From assembly GCF_900112615.1 (NCBI RefSeq), contig NZ_FOMK01000009.1, positions 1-64,000 of the forward strand: DNA of 64,000 bases, in the 5' to 3' direction. Below the pieces are notes generated by a model. That model was given only the letters and a program-made list of their open reading frames with translations, had not been told where the DNA came from and ran no database searches. Of this stretch, positions 62,431 to 64,000 are shown in pieces. This stretch comes from Chitinophaga sp. CF118. GTDB taxonomy: Bacteria > Bacteroidota > Bacteroidia > Chitinophagales > Chitinophagaceae. Both the position numbers and the translations under genes were made by a program. Position 1 is the stretch's first letter, and each line of letters starts with the position of its first letter.

Positions 62431-64000
62431 ATGGATACGCAACAACAGTTAAAGAACATGTTTAAAGGGGCAGGTAGTGTGAAAGTGATGAAAGATAAAA
62501 ATGCGGTAATCTATACCCGCGTGTCAACCAAAGAACAAGCGGATAATAATAATTCATTGGAAACTCAGCGGAAATATTGCGTGGAGTTTGCACAAAAATA
62601 TGGTTATAAAATAGTTAGTTATTTCGGAGGGACGTATGAAAGTGCCAAGACAGATGAACGGAAGGAATTTACAAAAATGTTGGACTTTATAAAAAAGTCC
62701 AAGGAATCAATCAATTACATTATTGTTTACAGTGTAGATAGGTTTTCCCGCTCAGGCGTAAATGCTGCTTATATAGCAAAAGAGCTTAGGGAAATAGATG
62801 TACATATTCTCTCCTGTACTCAGCAAGTCGATACGACAACTTCAGGAGGTCAGCTTCAACAGAACATCCAGTTTATTTTTAGTGAGTACGACAATATGAT
62901 AAGACGGGAAAAATGCGTTTCCGGAATGAAGGAACTTTTAAAGGAAGGATATAGGTCTGGTCGCGCTCCGTTAGGATATAAACACCTACTTACAAACGAA
63001 AGGCAGAAGATTGTTATTGACGAGGAATCAGGGCCTATCGTAAGGCAAGCATTTGCGTTGAGAGGGCAGGGGGTGAGTATAGACGATGTTGCATCACAAT
63101 GTAAGGCTATGGGACGTTATATTGACCCTAAACGCCTTTCAGAGATGTTCATGAACGTGTTTTATTGTGGCTATATCCGCAATAAGATAATAGGTGATGA
63201 GCTGGTAAAAGGGAAGCATGAACCATTAGTTAGTGAAGAGTTGTTCCTGAAAATCAACGGTGCTGATATTCTGTACCCTCAAAACTTTGAGGCAAGGCCA
63301 ACAGATAATCTATTCCCGTTGAAAAGATTTATAACCTGTGCTAAATGTGGTGTTAAATATGTCGGCTATACAGTAAAGGGAAGAAAGGCAACCTATTATA
63401 AATGTAATACCAAAGGCTGCAAATGTAATAGGAATGCAGATATAATACATGGGGATTTTAAAACTTTCCTTTCTGATTATATGATTGGAGAAAAATATAC
63501 AGGTCCGCTAAAATTGCAGTTATCCATGACCTTTCAGGATATGAATAAAGGTAATGAAGGTGTAAAAGCTCAAATTTATAAGCAACTACGTGAAGTGGAA
63601 GGAAACATTAATACAATTGAGGAAAGATTTGCATTAGGAAAAATAGAAGAAGAAGTTTTCCGGAAAGTAAAGAGTAAGTATTTGGAAGAACAGAATGTAA
63701 TTAATAATGAATTGCGGAAAGTAGATTTACAATTATCGAACGTAGGGAATTTTGTCAATTATTCTGTAAAATTAGCCTCTAAACTCAATACCATGTGGGG
63801 AAGTGGTGATTTTAGTCTGAAACAGGGATTGCAAACATTGCTGTTCCCGGAAGGCGTTTTGTATGATTATGAAAATGCAGAATATCGAACATGCAAATCT
63901 AACTCGGTCTTTCTCTCAATGGCCCAACAGTCGCGGGTTTTAGGGCAAAAAGAAAGCGGGAAAATCGACTTTAACATCAATTTTCCCGCTTCTGTGGTGT
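62431..64000 (+). CDS. Large serine recombinase, truncated by the window end
   Basis: An open frame of 523 codons with no stop before 64000. It has catalytic Ser in IYTRVSTKEQADNN (S32), YSVDRFSRSGVNAAYI near residue 100, a zinc ribbon with CAKCGVKYVGYT and CNTKGCKCN, and a coiled coil. It parallels the protein at 55792 throughout (same S32 position). Its 3' part has a hairpin with GCGGGAAAAT/ATTTTCCCGC arms followed by TTCTGTGGTG at the window edge. Confidence 0.92.
   Translation, partial: MDTQQQLKNMFKGAGSVKVMKDKNAVIYTRVSTKEQADNNNSLETQRKYCVEFAQKYGYKIVSYFGGTYESAKTDERKEFTKMLDFIKKSKESINYIIVYSVDRFSRSGVNAAYIAKELREIDVHILSCTQQVDTTTSGGQLQQNIQFIFSEYDNMIRREKCVSGMKELLKEGYRSGRAPLGYKHLLTNERQKIVIDEESGPIVRQAFALRGQGVSIDDVASQCKAMGRYIDPKRLSEMFMNVFYCGYIRNKIIGDELVKGKHEPLVSEELFLKINGADILYPQNFEARPTDNLFPLKRFITCAKCGVKYVGYTVKGRKATYYKCNTKGCKCNRNADIIHGDFKTFLSDYMIGEKYTGPLKLQLSMTFQDMNKGNEGVKAQIYKQLREVEGNINTIEERFALGKIEEEVFRKVKSKYLEEQNVINNELRKVDLQLSNVGNFVNYSVKLASKLNTMWGSGDFSLKQGLQTLLFPEGVLYDYENAEYRTCKSNSVFLSMAQQSRVLGQKESGKIDFNINFPASVV

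Overview
The window looks like chromosomal DNA of a Bacteroidota bacterium, most likely a Chitinophaga or close relative in the Chitinophagaceae. The signs are low GC, few Shine-Dalgarno sites, TTG/TAnnTTTG-type promoters (58520-58550, 61485-61515), and typical families (DUF3667, the long DUF4011 helicase, the alginate-export porin). A parS-like palindrome sits just upstream of mnmG, so the left end is probably near the replication origin. Genus is inference; no rRNA gene is present.

Region 1, about 1-18300, is conserved core: two minisatellites, parS, mnmG, a periplasmic-type lactonase, an acidic protein, cardiolipin synthase, a giant DUF4011/DUF3320 helicase-nuclease, a small membrane protein, a CruF-like membrane protein coupled to an MHS-family transporter, rpiA, an isoprenylcysteine-methyltransferase-like protein, a DUF3667 membrane protein and a zinc-ribbon methyltransferase.

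Region 2, about 18300-32800, is accessory. It holds a HEAT/MORN-like protein, esterases and alpha/beta hydrolases with Crp/Fnr and AraC regulators, an alginate-export-type porin, and a HisKA_2 kinase overlapping an NtrC-type regulator. Two orphan tRNA 3' ends (18379, 24762) mark possible integration scars.

Region 3, about 32800-64000, is a composite defence and mobile region. A repeated site (a terminator-like hairpin followed by TGGAGAGG...GATGTCGAA) occurs at 24720, 32810 and 41053, and the last copy is the 3' end of a broken serine recombinase. This suggests islands accreting next to one another. Island one carries an AEP-primase/helicase protein (TOTE type), an AbiEi/AbiEii toxin-antitoxin pair and an hsdR stub cut by a complete IS21-family element with a 6-bp target duplication. 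Island two carries a three-gene ABC-3C conflict system (nuclease-like effector, middle component, DUF3732 SMC-like ATPase) and a four-gene operon (compact UvrD-like helicase, unknown 604-aa protein, SAM methyltransferase-like protein, AlkB dioxygenase) behind an XRE regulator. I do not recognise that operon as a described system. The backbone (kinase, nucleotidyltransferase-HEPN, XRE, acidic peptide, 72-aa protein) ends in an intact serine recombinase. Island three has small unknown genes, two candidate structured RNAs, a decayed KilA-N gene, a 240-aa protein, a 45-aa protein and a second serine recombinase that runs off the end.

The strongest leads are the AlkB/methyltransferase/helicase operon, the ABC-3C system, the hairpin-associated recombinase sites with a conserved small upstream ORF, and three structured noncoding segments (52755-52886, 58557-58780, 60231-60346).
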